NCBI GenBank assembly: GCA_034432155.1
Contig: DAOUCP010000092.1
Location: 1-26,802, forward strand
DNA: 26,802 nt
Source of the DNA: DAOUCP01 sp034432155
GTDB taxonomy: Bacteria; Chloroflexota; Anaerolineae; Epilineales; Epilineaceae
Direction: 5' to 3'
Shown: in pieces, positions 15,991-22,832 of the stretch
How positions within the stretch are numbered: the first letter of the stretch is position 1
Layout: the number at the start of each line of letters is the position of its first letter
Made by a program: the position numbers and the translations under genes
The notes under the pieces: generated by a model
The model's input: the letters and a program-made list of their open reading frames with translations, nothing else
Told to the model about the DNA's origin: nothing
Databases searched by the model: none

Positions 15991-16036
15991 AGGAAAGAAA
16001 CACCCCGCCAAGCCACTTGGCGCGACCAGGGCGGGG
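15991..16036 (-). terminator. Terminator-like hairpin in the ABC operon leader (possible attenuator)
   Basis: Read on the minus strand, CCCCGCC (16036-16030) can pair with GGCGGGG (16009-16003), followed by the U-rich TGTTTCTTTCC (16002-15992). A second perfect stem, CGCCAAG/CTTGGCG with a 3-nt loop (16022-16006), shares bases with it, so two folds compete. No minus-strand gene ends here, and the structure lies between the operon promoter and the first start codon. Confidence 0.55.
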
Positions 16037-16057
16037 CGGCTATCGGACCGAAACATT

Positions 16058-16087
16058 ATTGTAGTCCCGGGACGGACTGGCTGGCAA
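16058..16087 (-). promoter_or_regulatory. Promoter of the ABC operon
   Basis: On the minus strand TTGCCA (16087-16082) and TACAAT (16063-16058) are 18 bp apart, close to the sigma-70 consensus. Transcription would begin near 16051 and give a leader of about 108 nt before ATG 15943. Bases 15944-16590 hold no gene. Apart from the two promoters and the hairpin I see nothing in them. Confidence 0.65.
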
Positions 16088-16272
16088 GAACGGGGCAATG
16101 GCAGCGACGGCTTGGCCTGACCGCCGGGTCACAGCAACGTTAACTTTTCGCCTCAGTTTGGCCTCCCCACCGCGACAGCTCGGGCGGCTGCACATCTCGT
16201 GGTCGTCGAGCTCTCGATGCCACCACCTCTTGTGTCGGACGCTTGTTCGGGCCGTATGCCGCGGCGAGCGAC

Positions 16273-16302
16273 TTGCCGCCCGTCGCGGCGGCAGCGTAGA
16301 AT
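16273..16302 (+). promoter_or_regulatory. Promoter of dnaA
   Basis: TTGCCG (16273-16278), 18-bp spacer, TAGAAT (16297-16302). Transcription would begin near 16309, leaving a leader of about 225-280 nt depending on the start codon. I found no DnaA box, clear hairpin or coding sequence in that leader. Confidence 0.55.
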
Positions 16303-16590
16303 GGCTTCACAAAGGCACGGGACACAGCGGGCCGGGTTCCGGAAGCGGTGGTGGGCCCGCCACACGAGGGCGCGGCACCCCGCACCGGAGACACCAAGCC
16401 GACTCCAGCCTGCCCCGCGCAGCCGGCGTGCCAGCTGCTGCTATCCCGTGTCGCACTCACCGCCGAGGTCCCTTTCGGCCCTGGGGAGCCGGAAGCGTCC
16501 GCGCAGCAGAACAGCCACGTAGGTGCTGAAGCGATGTCTACCAACCACGTGCCTGCCGAAGAGCCCACCATCGGGGCAAGGGAGGAGCCG

Positions 16591-17943
16591 GTGAGCCCCC
16601 ACGAGCTCTGGCAGAGAGCCCTGCAGCAGTTGGAGCTCCAGTTGACGCAGAATACGTTCAACACCTGGTTGCGCGCCACCGAGGGTCTGGCGATGGACGA
16701 CGGAATGCTGACCGTCTCCGTTCCCAACAACTACGCGCGCGATTGGCTGGGCAAACGCCTGCTGCCAACCATCCAGGAGACACTGCAGCGCCTCACCGGC
16801 CGCGACGTCGCATGCGCCTTCGTCGTCCGCCAAGCCACGGCCCGTCCCGGGCGCCCGGCTCCGCTCTTCGAAGGCACCGACGACGGCGAGTCGGCGGACC
16901 TGCCGCCCGTCCGCGGCTCACAACCCCTCAACCGCAAGTACACCTTCGACTCCTTCGTGGTCGGCGCCGGAAACCGGCTGGCCCATGCCGCAGCACAGGC
17001 CGTCGCCGAGCGAGCGAACTCGCGCTACAACCCGTTGTTCATTTACGGTGGCGCCGGACTCGGCAAGACCCATCTGTTGCACGCCATCGGCCACGCGGCA
17101 CGCGCCCGCGGAGCACAGGTGATTCTCGTCTCCTCCGAGCGCTTCACCAACGATCTCATCGAGTCCATTCGCCGCGATACCACCGAGTCCTTTCGGGCAG
17201 CCTATCGTTGTGGCAGTATGCTCCTCATGGACGATGTCCACTTCCTCGCCGGCAAAGAGCGTACCCAGGAGGAGTTCTTCCACACCTTCAACGCCATCCA
17301 TGACGCCGACGGTCAGCTCGTTCTCACCAGCGATCGGCTGCCGCAAGCGATCGCCACGCTCGAGGATCGGCTCCGCTCGCGCTTTCAGTGGGGCCTGCTG
17401 GTAGACATCCAGCCTCCCGATCTCGAGACGCGCATCGCGATCTTGCGGGCCAAGGCCGAGCGACGCGGGCAGCAGCTCCCGGACGACGTCATCGAGCTGA
17501 TTGCCCAGGCGGTCGAGCAGAACATTCGTGAGCTGGAGGGCGCCCTCAACCGCGTGCTCATGTATGCCAACTGCAACCAGCTGCCGCTCGACGCTGCCAC
17601 GGCTCGGCTGGCCCTTGCCGAGCTCATTGTCCACCGCGAGCCACCGTCGCTGCAACGCGTCCTTGAGGTTGTGGCTAGCCACTACCGCATTTCGGTTGAG
17701 GATCTGACAGGCCGCCGTCGCTCGGCGCGCATCGCCGAGCCACGTCAGGTCGCCATGTACCTCATGCGCGAGGAAGCCAGCGCCAGCTACCCAGCGATTG
17801 GTGCCATCCTCGGCCAGCGGGATCACACCACCGCACTGCACGGTTGTGAGAAGATCGCCCACCTCTTGGAGCAGGACTCCAAGCTGCGGCGCGACGTCCT
17901 GCACATCCGCGAGAAGCTCTACGCCGAAGCTCCCAAACGGTAG
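16591..17943 (+). CDS. dnaA: Chromosomal replication initiator DnaA
   Basis: DnaA binds origin boxes and opens DNA for replication. All four domains are present: domain I (SPHELWQRALQQLELQLTQN and on), a short linker, the AAA+ core with Walker A GGAGLGKTH (153-161, K159), Walker B LLMDDVHF (D214, D215) and LTSDRLP, and the DNA-binding domain IV with AEPRQVAMYLMREEASASYP and GQRDHTTALHG near residue 408. I chose GTG 16591 because AAGGGAGGAG stands 5 nt before it and the protein then begins right at domain I (450 residues). ATG 16534, with a weaker AGGTG site, would add 19 residues and is a real alternative. The candidate origin lies immediately downstream. Confidence 0.96.
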   Translation: MSPHELWQRALQQLELQLTQNTFNTWLRATEGLAMDDGMLTVSVPNNYARDWLGKRLLPTIQETLQRLTGRDVACAFVVRQATARPGRPAPLFEGTDDGESADLPPVRGSQPLNRKYTFDSFVVGAGNRLAHAAAQAVAERANSRYNPLFIYGGAGLGKTHLLHAIGHAARARGAQVILVSSERFTNDLIESIRRDTTESFRAAYRCGSMLLMDDVHFLAGKERTQEEFFHTFNAIHDADGQLVLTSDRLPQAIATLEDRLRSRFQWGLLVDIQPPDLETRIAILRAKAERRGQQLPDDVIELIAQAVEQNIRELEGALNRVLMYANCNQLPLDAATARLALAELIVHREPPSLQRVLEVVASHYRISVEDLTGRRRSARIAEPRQVAMYLMREEASASYPAIGAILGQRDHTTALHGCEKIAHLLEQDSKLRRDVLHIREKLYAEAPKR

Positions 17944-18286
17944 CTCATGTGGATAAGTCGCTCCGTTTTGGGGATAACTGCCCCGAAGTGGGGATAACTC
18001 TGTCCGTCCGGCGAGGGGCGCAAAGCGCCGTCCAGGCGCCATCGTCGCGCCCCACGCCCGCCGTTCGCGCCCTTCGGACCCTCACCCGAGTCTCCCGCAG
18101 TCCTGTCTTGTGCGCGTCCTTTCCACAGTTTTGCGCCAGCCGCTGCCGGCGGTCCGCGAGAGTGCATCCCACATCCTGTGGGCGGCCGGCGCTGTGCCCG
18201 ACGAGATGCGTCCTCCGCGTCATCGGGGCGCGGGTTATCCGACCTATCCCCAGCCTCTACTCCTACGGCTCGTCTGTTCCTCTTGG
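17944..18286. other. Candidate chromosomal replication origin (oriC)
   Basis: This 343-bp gap between dnaA and the next gene holds three strong DnaA boxes at its left end and weaker matches at 18119-18127 (CTTTCCACA), 18235-18243 (TTATCCGAC) and 18244-18252 (CTATCCCCA) in the opposite orientation. GGCGC-AAA-GCGCC at 18017-18029 may help end dnaA transcription. No obvious AT-rich unwinding element is visible, which weakens the call; position next to dnaA is the main support. Confidence 0.6.
17948..17997 (-). promoter_or_regulatory. Three phased DnaA boxes
   Basis: TGTGGATAA (17948-17956) is the exact complement of the consensus TTATCCACA. TGGGGATAA occurs at 17969-17977 and 17989-17997, each one base from consensus. 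All three have the same orientation, and their starts are 21 and 20 bp apart, about two helical turns, so bound DnaA molecules would sit on one face of the DNA. Confidence 0.75.
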
Positions 18287-19159
18287 ATGGAGACAGTGGG
18301 CCAGCCTTCCCTAGCTCTATCGAGTGCGTCGCTCTGGGGAATTGGGGTGGGCCGGACCATGGACCTCGCGGCCCGCGCCGGATGCCGGGGCATCGAACTC
18401 GTGCTGGATCCTGAAGTACTGGCGCGGGGCAGCGCCTGGGTGGTGCGGCGCGCCAAGGACGCAGGTGTGTCCATTTCCAGCCTTCACCCGTTCCTGTACG
18501 AATTGCCAGGCCGCCTGGCACGCTTCAGCTCGCCGCGGATGCTGGTGCAGATCGCGAGCGACATCGGCTGCCCGGTGGTGACCGTCCATCCGCCAGCCAT
18601 CCGTGACCGGGCTCATCCTCGGTGGGCGGCGTACTTGAACGCCATGGAGGAAGCGCAAGTGCTGGCAGCGCGAAGTGGTGTCCGTCTGTCTCTCGAGAAT
18701 CCGCCGCTCTTCTCGAAGGCCGACGAGGCGAAAGTACTGGGCCGGATCGAGGATCTGGCGGGCTTCTGCGAGGAGCGGGGCTGGGAGATCACGCTGGATA
18801 CCTCTCATGCTTGGAGTGCCGGCGACGACGTTCTCGCGGCCTGTCGGCGGGTGCTGGGCCGGCTGGTGAACGTGCACCTCTCGGACGTCCGAAGGCCGCC
18901 GCGGTGGCTGGATCATCCGTTGCTGGATAGCACCTGCCAGCACCATCAGGTGCCGGGCGAAGGAGTGCTGCCGCTCGAGGATCTCTTGCAGCTGCTACTG
19001 GCCCATGGCTACCGAGGGCCGCTCACGCTTGAGCTGAGCCCGATGGCGCTGGGTTGGCCGCTGCCGCGGGCCATTGCGCGGCGCCTGGCGGTGGCTGTGA
19101 CGTGGGTCGAGGAGCGGCTGGCGCGCGACAGGGGGGCAAATCTCCGAGCCACCCCGTGA
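18287..19159 (+). CDS. Sugar-phosphate isomerase/epimerase-like TIM-barrel protein
   Basis: This 290-residue protein belongs to the xylose-isomerase-like/AP endonuclease 2 barrel superfamily. Barrel-strand motifs run in the expected order: GCRGIELVLD (33-41), SSLHPFLYEL (65-73), VVTVHPPAI (97-105), LSLENPP (134-140, E137), ITLDTSHAW (168-176, D171, H174), LVNVHLSD (193-200), HQVPGEGVLPL (220-230) and GPLTLELSP (244-252, E249). The Glu/Asp/His set suggests a metal-dependent isomerase, epimerase or, less likely, endonuclease IV-like enzyme; the substrate is not readable. The start is ATG 18287, with only a weak ribosome site; the frame is open farther upstream, but that would enter the origin region. 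It lies just downstream of dnaA but probably has its own promoter. Confidence 0.83.
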   Translation: METVGQPSLALSSASLWGIGVGRTMDLAARAGCRGIELVLDPEVLARGSAWVVRRAKDAGVSISSLHPFLYELPGRLARFSSPRMLVQIASDIGCPVVTVHPPAIRDRAHPRWAAYLNAMEEAQVLAARSGVRLSLENPPLFSKADEAKVLGRIEDLAGFCEERGWEITLDTSHAWSAGDDVLAACRRVLGRLVNVHLSDVRRPPRWLDHPLLDSTCQHHQVPGEGVLPLEDLLQLLLAHGYRGPLTLELSPMALGWPLPRAIARRLAVAVTWVEERLARDRGANLRATP

Positions 19160-19215
19160 CAGGACCGCCGGGCGTTGCCGCTGAAAGGAGCGGGCGACGG
19201 GCTGTAACTGCCGAG

Positions 19216-19863
19216 CTAGGCGGAGAGGTCGGCACCGGTGGCGGGATCACCGCTTCCGACAGGCGGGCTGCCCGCGGCTCGCGGGCGACGAGGCGCGAAC
19301 TGGCTGTGATCCTCCTGCCAGGCTACGGGGCTGGGTGTCGCCGCGCCGTCGGCGCTCGCCGGCGGCGGGGAGAGAGAATCGGCGGCCGTCGGAAGGCGGG
19401 AGCCGGCCAGGCGAAAGAGATCGGCAATGGCGCGGGCCGTGGGTAGTTTGTCGGTCTGGACGACGACTGCGGTAGCGCCATCCTCGACGGCCCGCGCGAC
19501 CTCCGCCGCCGAGGCGGGCGGGATGGCCACCGCCGTCGCGGACACAGCCAGAGCTGCACCCCCCAAACCACCAAGCACAATGCCGCCGCTTGCCGCCAGG
19601 AGCGGGCCAAGCGCGGCCAAGGGCGCCATCGTTGCCTGAGCAAACAGGGCCAGCGCCGCCCCGACGACAGCACCCGTGAGAGCGCCGCCGACGGCACCCC
19701 GGCGGCAGGGAAGCAGGACGGCCCGCTCCAGGTTCCGCTGCACCGTTGCGTCGGCATGCACCACGTGGACCGATCGCATGTCGAGTGGCGACTGCGCCAG
19801 CTGGCGGAGGACCTGCTCCGCGGCCGCCGGATCGTCGAACAGTCCGAGCACCACAGTCTTCAT
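19216..19863 (-). CDS. Small glycine-rich membrane protein resembling general stress protein 17M
   Basis: This 215-residue protein has an N-terminal alpha/beta domain (MKTVVLGLFDDPAAAEQVLR, then DMRSVHVVHAD) like that of GSP17M/heat-induced YflT-type proteins. A hydrophobic segment rich in glycine and alanine follows (about residues 56-113, with GGALTGAVVGAALALF and GGIVLGGLGGAAL), like a glycine-zipper membrane hairpin. The domain then resumes (VARAVEDGATAVVVQTDKLP). The last 60 residues are disordered. GAGGAGGGG precedes ATG 19863. It starts 39 nt after the stop of the penicillin-binding protein gene, so it is likely co-transcribed with it. The exact function is unknown; alternative labels are DUF1269-like or 'low-complexity membrane stress protein'. 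Confidence 0.65.
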   Translation of the reverse strand: MKTVVLGLFDDPAAAEQVLRQLAQSPLDMRSVHVVHADATVQRNLERAVLLPCRRGAVGGALTGAVVGAALALFAQATMAPLAALGPLLAASGGIVLGGLGGAALAVSATAVAIPPASAAEVARAVEDGATAVVVQTDKLPTARAIADLFRLAGSRLPTAADSLSPPPASADGAATPSPVAWQEDHSQFAPRRPRAAGSPPVGSGDPATGADLSA

Positions 19864-19902
19864 GGTTCACCCCTCCTCAGGCGGCGGCCGCTCGCGAAAG
19901 TC

Positions 19903-22788
19903 CTAGCGGCCGATGCGGATGGGCACAGCATGGGGCGGTCCGACGAAGTTGCCGTCGATCTTGACGAGAACCAGCCGGATCACGTAGTCGCCGGGCGGCA
20001 GGGAGGGTGCGTCGAGCACCTCGAGGTCGCCGTTCACGATCGGGCCAGCATGGGTGGTGCCGATGGTCAGCCACTCCGTAGGCTGCCGTCCGGCGCCTAG
20101 CTCCACCTTGTAGTAGCTGACCACCGCCGGATCGTACTGCACGGTACCCGTCAGCACGGTGCGGGCCGAAAGGACGCTGCCGGAAGCCAGATTCAGGTGA
20201 TACTCGACATTCGTGCCAGCCAGAGGCATCCCTGCCTCCAGCAAGAGAGGGGCGGAGCCAGGAGCGTAGCCAGTAGCGAGGCTGCCCGGTGGCAGCGCCA
20301 CGTCAGCCATGGGCGGCGTGCAAGCCTCATGGGGTGCCAGGGCCCCCCAGCCCACTTGGCGCGCCCAGTCGATGACCGACAGGCGTTCGTCCTCGTCGGT
20401 GGGCAACGGTAGGACAGCCACTGGCTGGGCTTTCTCGTCGCCTACGCCTGGCCCAGCAGGCAGACAGAGGTAGGCCGGGGCGGGGTCGAAGGGCAGGCGG
20501 CGGGGCGTACCGTCGGGGGGCGGGGACGGTGGAGGCACGGGATAGGCCACCGCCGACACGAGTTGCCACGCGTCGGGCACCGGCGCAGCAGCTTCGTCAG
20601 CGGACGTAGCACCCTCTGGGAGGCCCAGCATCGCCGCCGTGAACAGCTCGGTGTCCATCTCGGGACAGCCGGAGGCGATGCGGTTCAGGCTGGGCAAGCG
20701 ACATACGGAACGCTCGAGGATGCCCTCGGGGCGCGGGAAGTCGGTGCTGACCTCGTAGCCCATGCGCTTGCGGGCATCGAAGACGGTGGCCTTGAGAGCG
20801 CGGTCGTACACCACACGCCGCATGAAGCCACCCCAAATGGGGGCCGCCCCGGTGACCCCACTCGATCGCACCATGGGGCTGTTGTCACTGTTGCCGGCCC
20901 AGACGCCTGTGACCAGGTAGGGCGTGAAGCCGATGGTCCAGTTGTCCCGGTACTGATCGGTGGTGCCCGTCTTCGCCGCAGCCGGAACACCGATGTGGAG
21001 CGGGCTCGTGGACCCGAAGGCGGGGGTGCGAGCCTCGTTGTCCGAGAGGATGTGGGTGAGGATGTACGCCGCTTTGGGATCGACGACCTCCTCGCCGCGC
21101 AGTGCCGTCTCGTCATCGGCCAAGCGGTACACGACGGTCCCTTGCCGATCCGTCACGGCCAGCACCGGGTGCACACCGACGTGGAGTCCGCCATTGGCGA
21201 TGGTGGCAAATGCCTCGGTCATGTCGAGCAGGGTCACCTCGCCGCCGCCCAGGGTGAGCGATATGCCGTAGTGCTCCGGCGGCTGGCGAAGCCCCTTCAC
21301 CCCCAGCCGATGCGCCAGTTCGATGGTCTTCTGAACGCCGCCCAATGGGTTCTCGGCGGAGCCCATCTGCCACAGGAGCTTGAGAGCCGGGATGTTGTAG
21401 GAGTTGGCGAGAGCGGTGCGCAGGCGCACCGGGCCGTGGAACGTTTCGTCGTAGTTCTTCGGTTCGTACAGTCCGTTGACGGTCCAGATCTTGAGCGGCG
21501 TGTCCCAGAGTACGGTCGAGGTAGGCATGCCATCGGCGAGTGCCGCGAGGTAGGTGATCGGTTTGATGGACGAGCCGGGTTGTCGCTCCCGCAAGGCGAC
21601 GTTCACCTCGCCGTCGATGGACTCATCGGCGAAATCGGCGCTGCCTACCATGGCCAGGACTTGCCCGGTGCGCGGCTCGAGCGCCACCAAGGCCGCGTTG
21701 CTGAGGTTCTGACGCTCCCGCAAGCGGTCCACTTGCTCCTTCACCTGCTGCTGGGCGAGGTCCTGGAGCGACAGATCGAGGGTGGTAGTGATGCTCAGGC
21801 CACCCCGAGCCAGCCGCTCGGCGCCAAGCATGTCTTCCAGGACGTCCTGGACGTAGAAGACGAAGTGCGGCGCCAAGAACGAGTCACTCTCGACCTGGCG
21901 GTAGTGCAGCTCCGCCTTGCCAGCCTGCTCGGCCGCCGAGGGATCGACGAAGCCATCCTCGACCATCAGCCGCAGCACCAAGCGCTGGCGCTCCCGCACT
22001 TGGGTTTGCACATCGGGATCGGGATTCAGGGGGTCCAGCTGGGCAGGTGCCTTGGGAAGGCCGGCCAGCAAGGCGCTCTCGGCGAGATTCAGCTCACGGG
22101 CCGGCTTGCCGAAGATCGTCTGGGCGGCGGCCTCGATGCCGTACGCGAGATTCCCGTAGTAGATCTCGTTGAGGTACCACTCGAGAATCTGATCCTTGGA
22201 CGCCTGCCGCGTCAGGACCAAGGCCAGGACGATCTCCTTGAGCTTGCGGCTGTAACTCCGGGTGCGCCGTTCCAGCTCGCTGAAGGCCACGTGGCGGACA
22301 AACTGCTGCGTGATGGTGCTGCCGCCACCGAGCGTCGGCTGGCCGATCAGCTCACCCACCACGGCCCGCAGGACGCCGCCGACGTCGGCTCCCGGATTGG
22401 TATAGAAGCTCTCGTCCTCGACGGCGATGGTGGCCTGGCGCAGAACAAGGGGAACCTCCGACAGCGGAATGTAGGTCCGGCGCTCGCCATGGGGGTTAAG
22501 TTCTCGCAGCAGCATGCCGTTGCGATCGTAGATGCGCGAGGTTTGCTGGATCTGGCGCCGGTCCAGGGATTGCAGCCGCTCAACGCCCTGCCGCAGTTCA
22601 TCGGCCAGCGCAGCGTACACTATCGCTGCCGCGAGGCCGCCTGCGGCGGCTGCGGCCGCTGGGACGCCGACGAAAAGCACCGCTGCCAGGCTCGCCAGCC
22701 GTGGGCCGAGCGACGTGCGGCGGCGCAAGCGGAGTAGCCGGCGCTCCAGAAGGACGCGCTCCGTTAGAGGGAGGGCCACAGCCTCCAT
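19903..22788 (-). CDS. Class A penicillin-binding protein (PBP1A-type)
   Basis: This bifunctional cell-wall enzyme polymerises glycan strands and cross-links their peptides. It has 961 residues if started at ATG 22788. A basic cytosolic N-terminus and one membrane helix (29-61) precede the GT51 glycosyltransferase domain: AVEDESFY (E124 expected catalytic), GGGSTITQQFVRH (154-166), RKLKEIVLAL (181-190) and ILEWYLNEIYYGN (201-213). The transpeptidase domain has S406-S-I-K409, S463-Y-N465 and K606-T-G-T. About 280 further residues follow; the last 130 look like a beta-sandwich (ARTVLTGTVQYDPAVVSYYK, LPPGDYVIRLVLVKI). The ATG overlaps the -10 box, so GTG 22779 (three residues shorter) may be the true leaderless start. 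Confidence 0.95.
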   Translation of the reverse strand: MEAVALPLTERVLLERRLLRLRRRTSLGPRLASLAAVLFVGVPAAAAAAGGLAAAIVYAALADELRQGVERLQSLDRRQIQQTSRIYDRNGMLLRELNPHGERRTYIPLSEVPLVLRQATIAVEDESFYTNPGADVGGVLRAVVGELIGQPTLGGGSTITQQFVRHVAFSELERRTRSYSRKLKEIVLALVLTRQASKDQILEWYLNEIYYGNLAYGIEAAAQTIFGKPARELNLAESALLAGLPKAPAQLDPLNPDPDVQTQVRERQRLVLRLMVEDGFVDPSAAEQAGKAELHYRQVESDSFLAPHFVFYVQDVLEDMLGAERLARGGLSITTTLDLSLQDLAQQQVKEQVDRLRERQNLSNAALVALEPRTGQVLAMVGSADFADESIDGEVNVALRERQPGSSIKPITYLAALADGMPTSTVLWDTPLKIWTVNGLYEPKNYDETFHGPVRLRTALANSYNIPALKLLWQMGSAENPLGGVQKTIELAHRLGVKGLRQPPEHYGISLTLGGGEVTLLDMTEAFATIANGGLHVGVHPVLAVTDRQGTVVYRLADDETALRGEEVVDPKAAYILTHILSDNEARTPAFGSTSPLHIGVPAAAKTGTTDQYRDNWTIGFTPYLVTGVWAGNSDNSPMVRSSGVTGAAPIWGGFMRRVVYDRALKATVFDARKRMGYEVSTDFPRPEGILERSVCRLPSLNRIASGCPEMDTELFTAAMLGLPEGATSADEAAAPVPDAWQLVSAVAYPVPPPSPPPDGTPRRLPFDPAPAYLCLPAGPGVGDEKAQPVAVLPLPTDEDERLSVIDWARQVGWGALAPHEACTPPMADVALPPGSLATGYAPGSAPLLLEAGMPLAGTNVEYHLNLASGSVLSARTVLTGTVQYDPAVVSYYKVELGAGRQPTEWLTIGTTHAGPIVNGDLEVLDAPSLPPGDYVIRLVLVKIDGNFVGPPHAVPIRIGR

Positions 22789-22826
22789 TATAGCCGGCGC
22801 CTGCCAGGCGGCGGCACCGCTATAAT
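22787..22826. promoter_or_regulatory. Compact two-way promoter between pbp and mazG
   Basis: TATAAT on the plus strand (22821-22826) lies 6 nt before the mazG ATG, and TATAAT on the minus strand (22792-22787) overlaps the pbp ATG and lies 7 nt before an in-frame GTG. The two boxes sit in a perfect 8-bp inverted repeat, ATTATAGC (22787-22794) and GCTATAAT (22819-22826), around a 24-bp GC-rich centre. No clear -35 is seen on either side. Neither gene has a ribosome-binding site, so both messages are probably leaderless. Confidence 0.65.
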
Positions 22827-22832
22827 CGCGCC

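Noticed and set aside
16098..16730. Open frames on both strands in the gap before dnaA
   Set aside because: Products are low-complexity, start codons lack ribosome sites, and the frames overlap dnaA or its promoter.
20563..22737. 724-codon open frame antisense to the penicillin-binding protein gene
   Set aside because: The minus-strand protein has every catalytic motif of a class A PBP; the antisense product has none and is an effect of codon bias.
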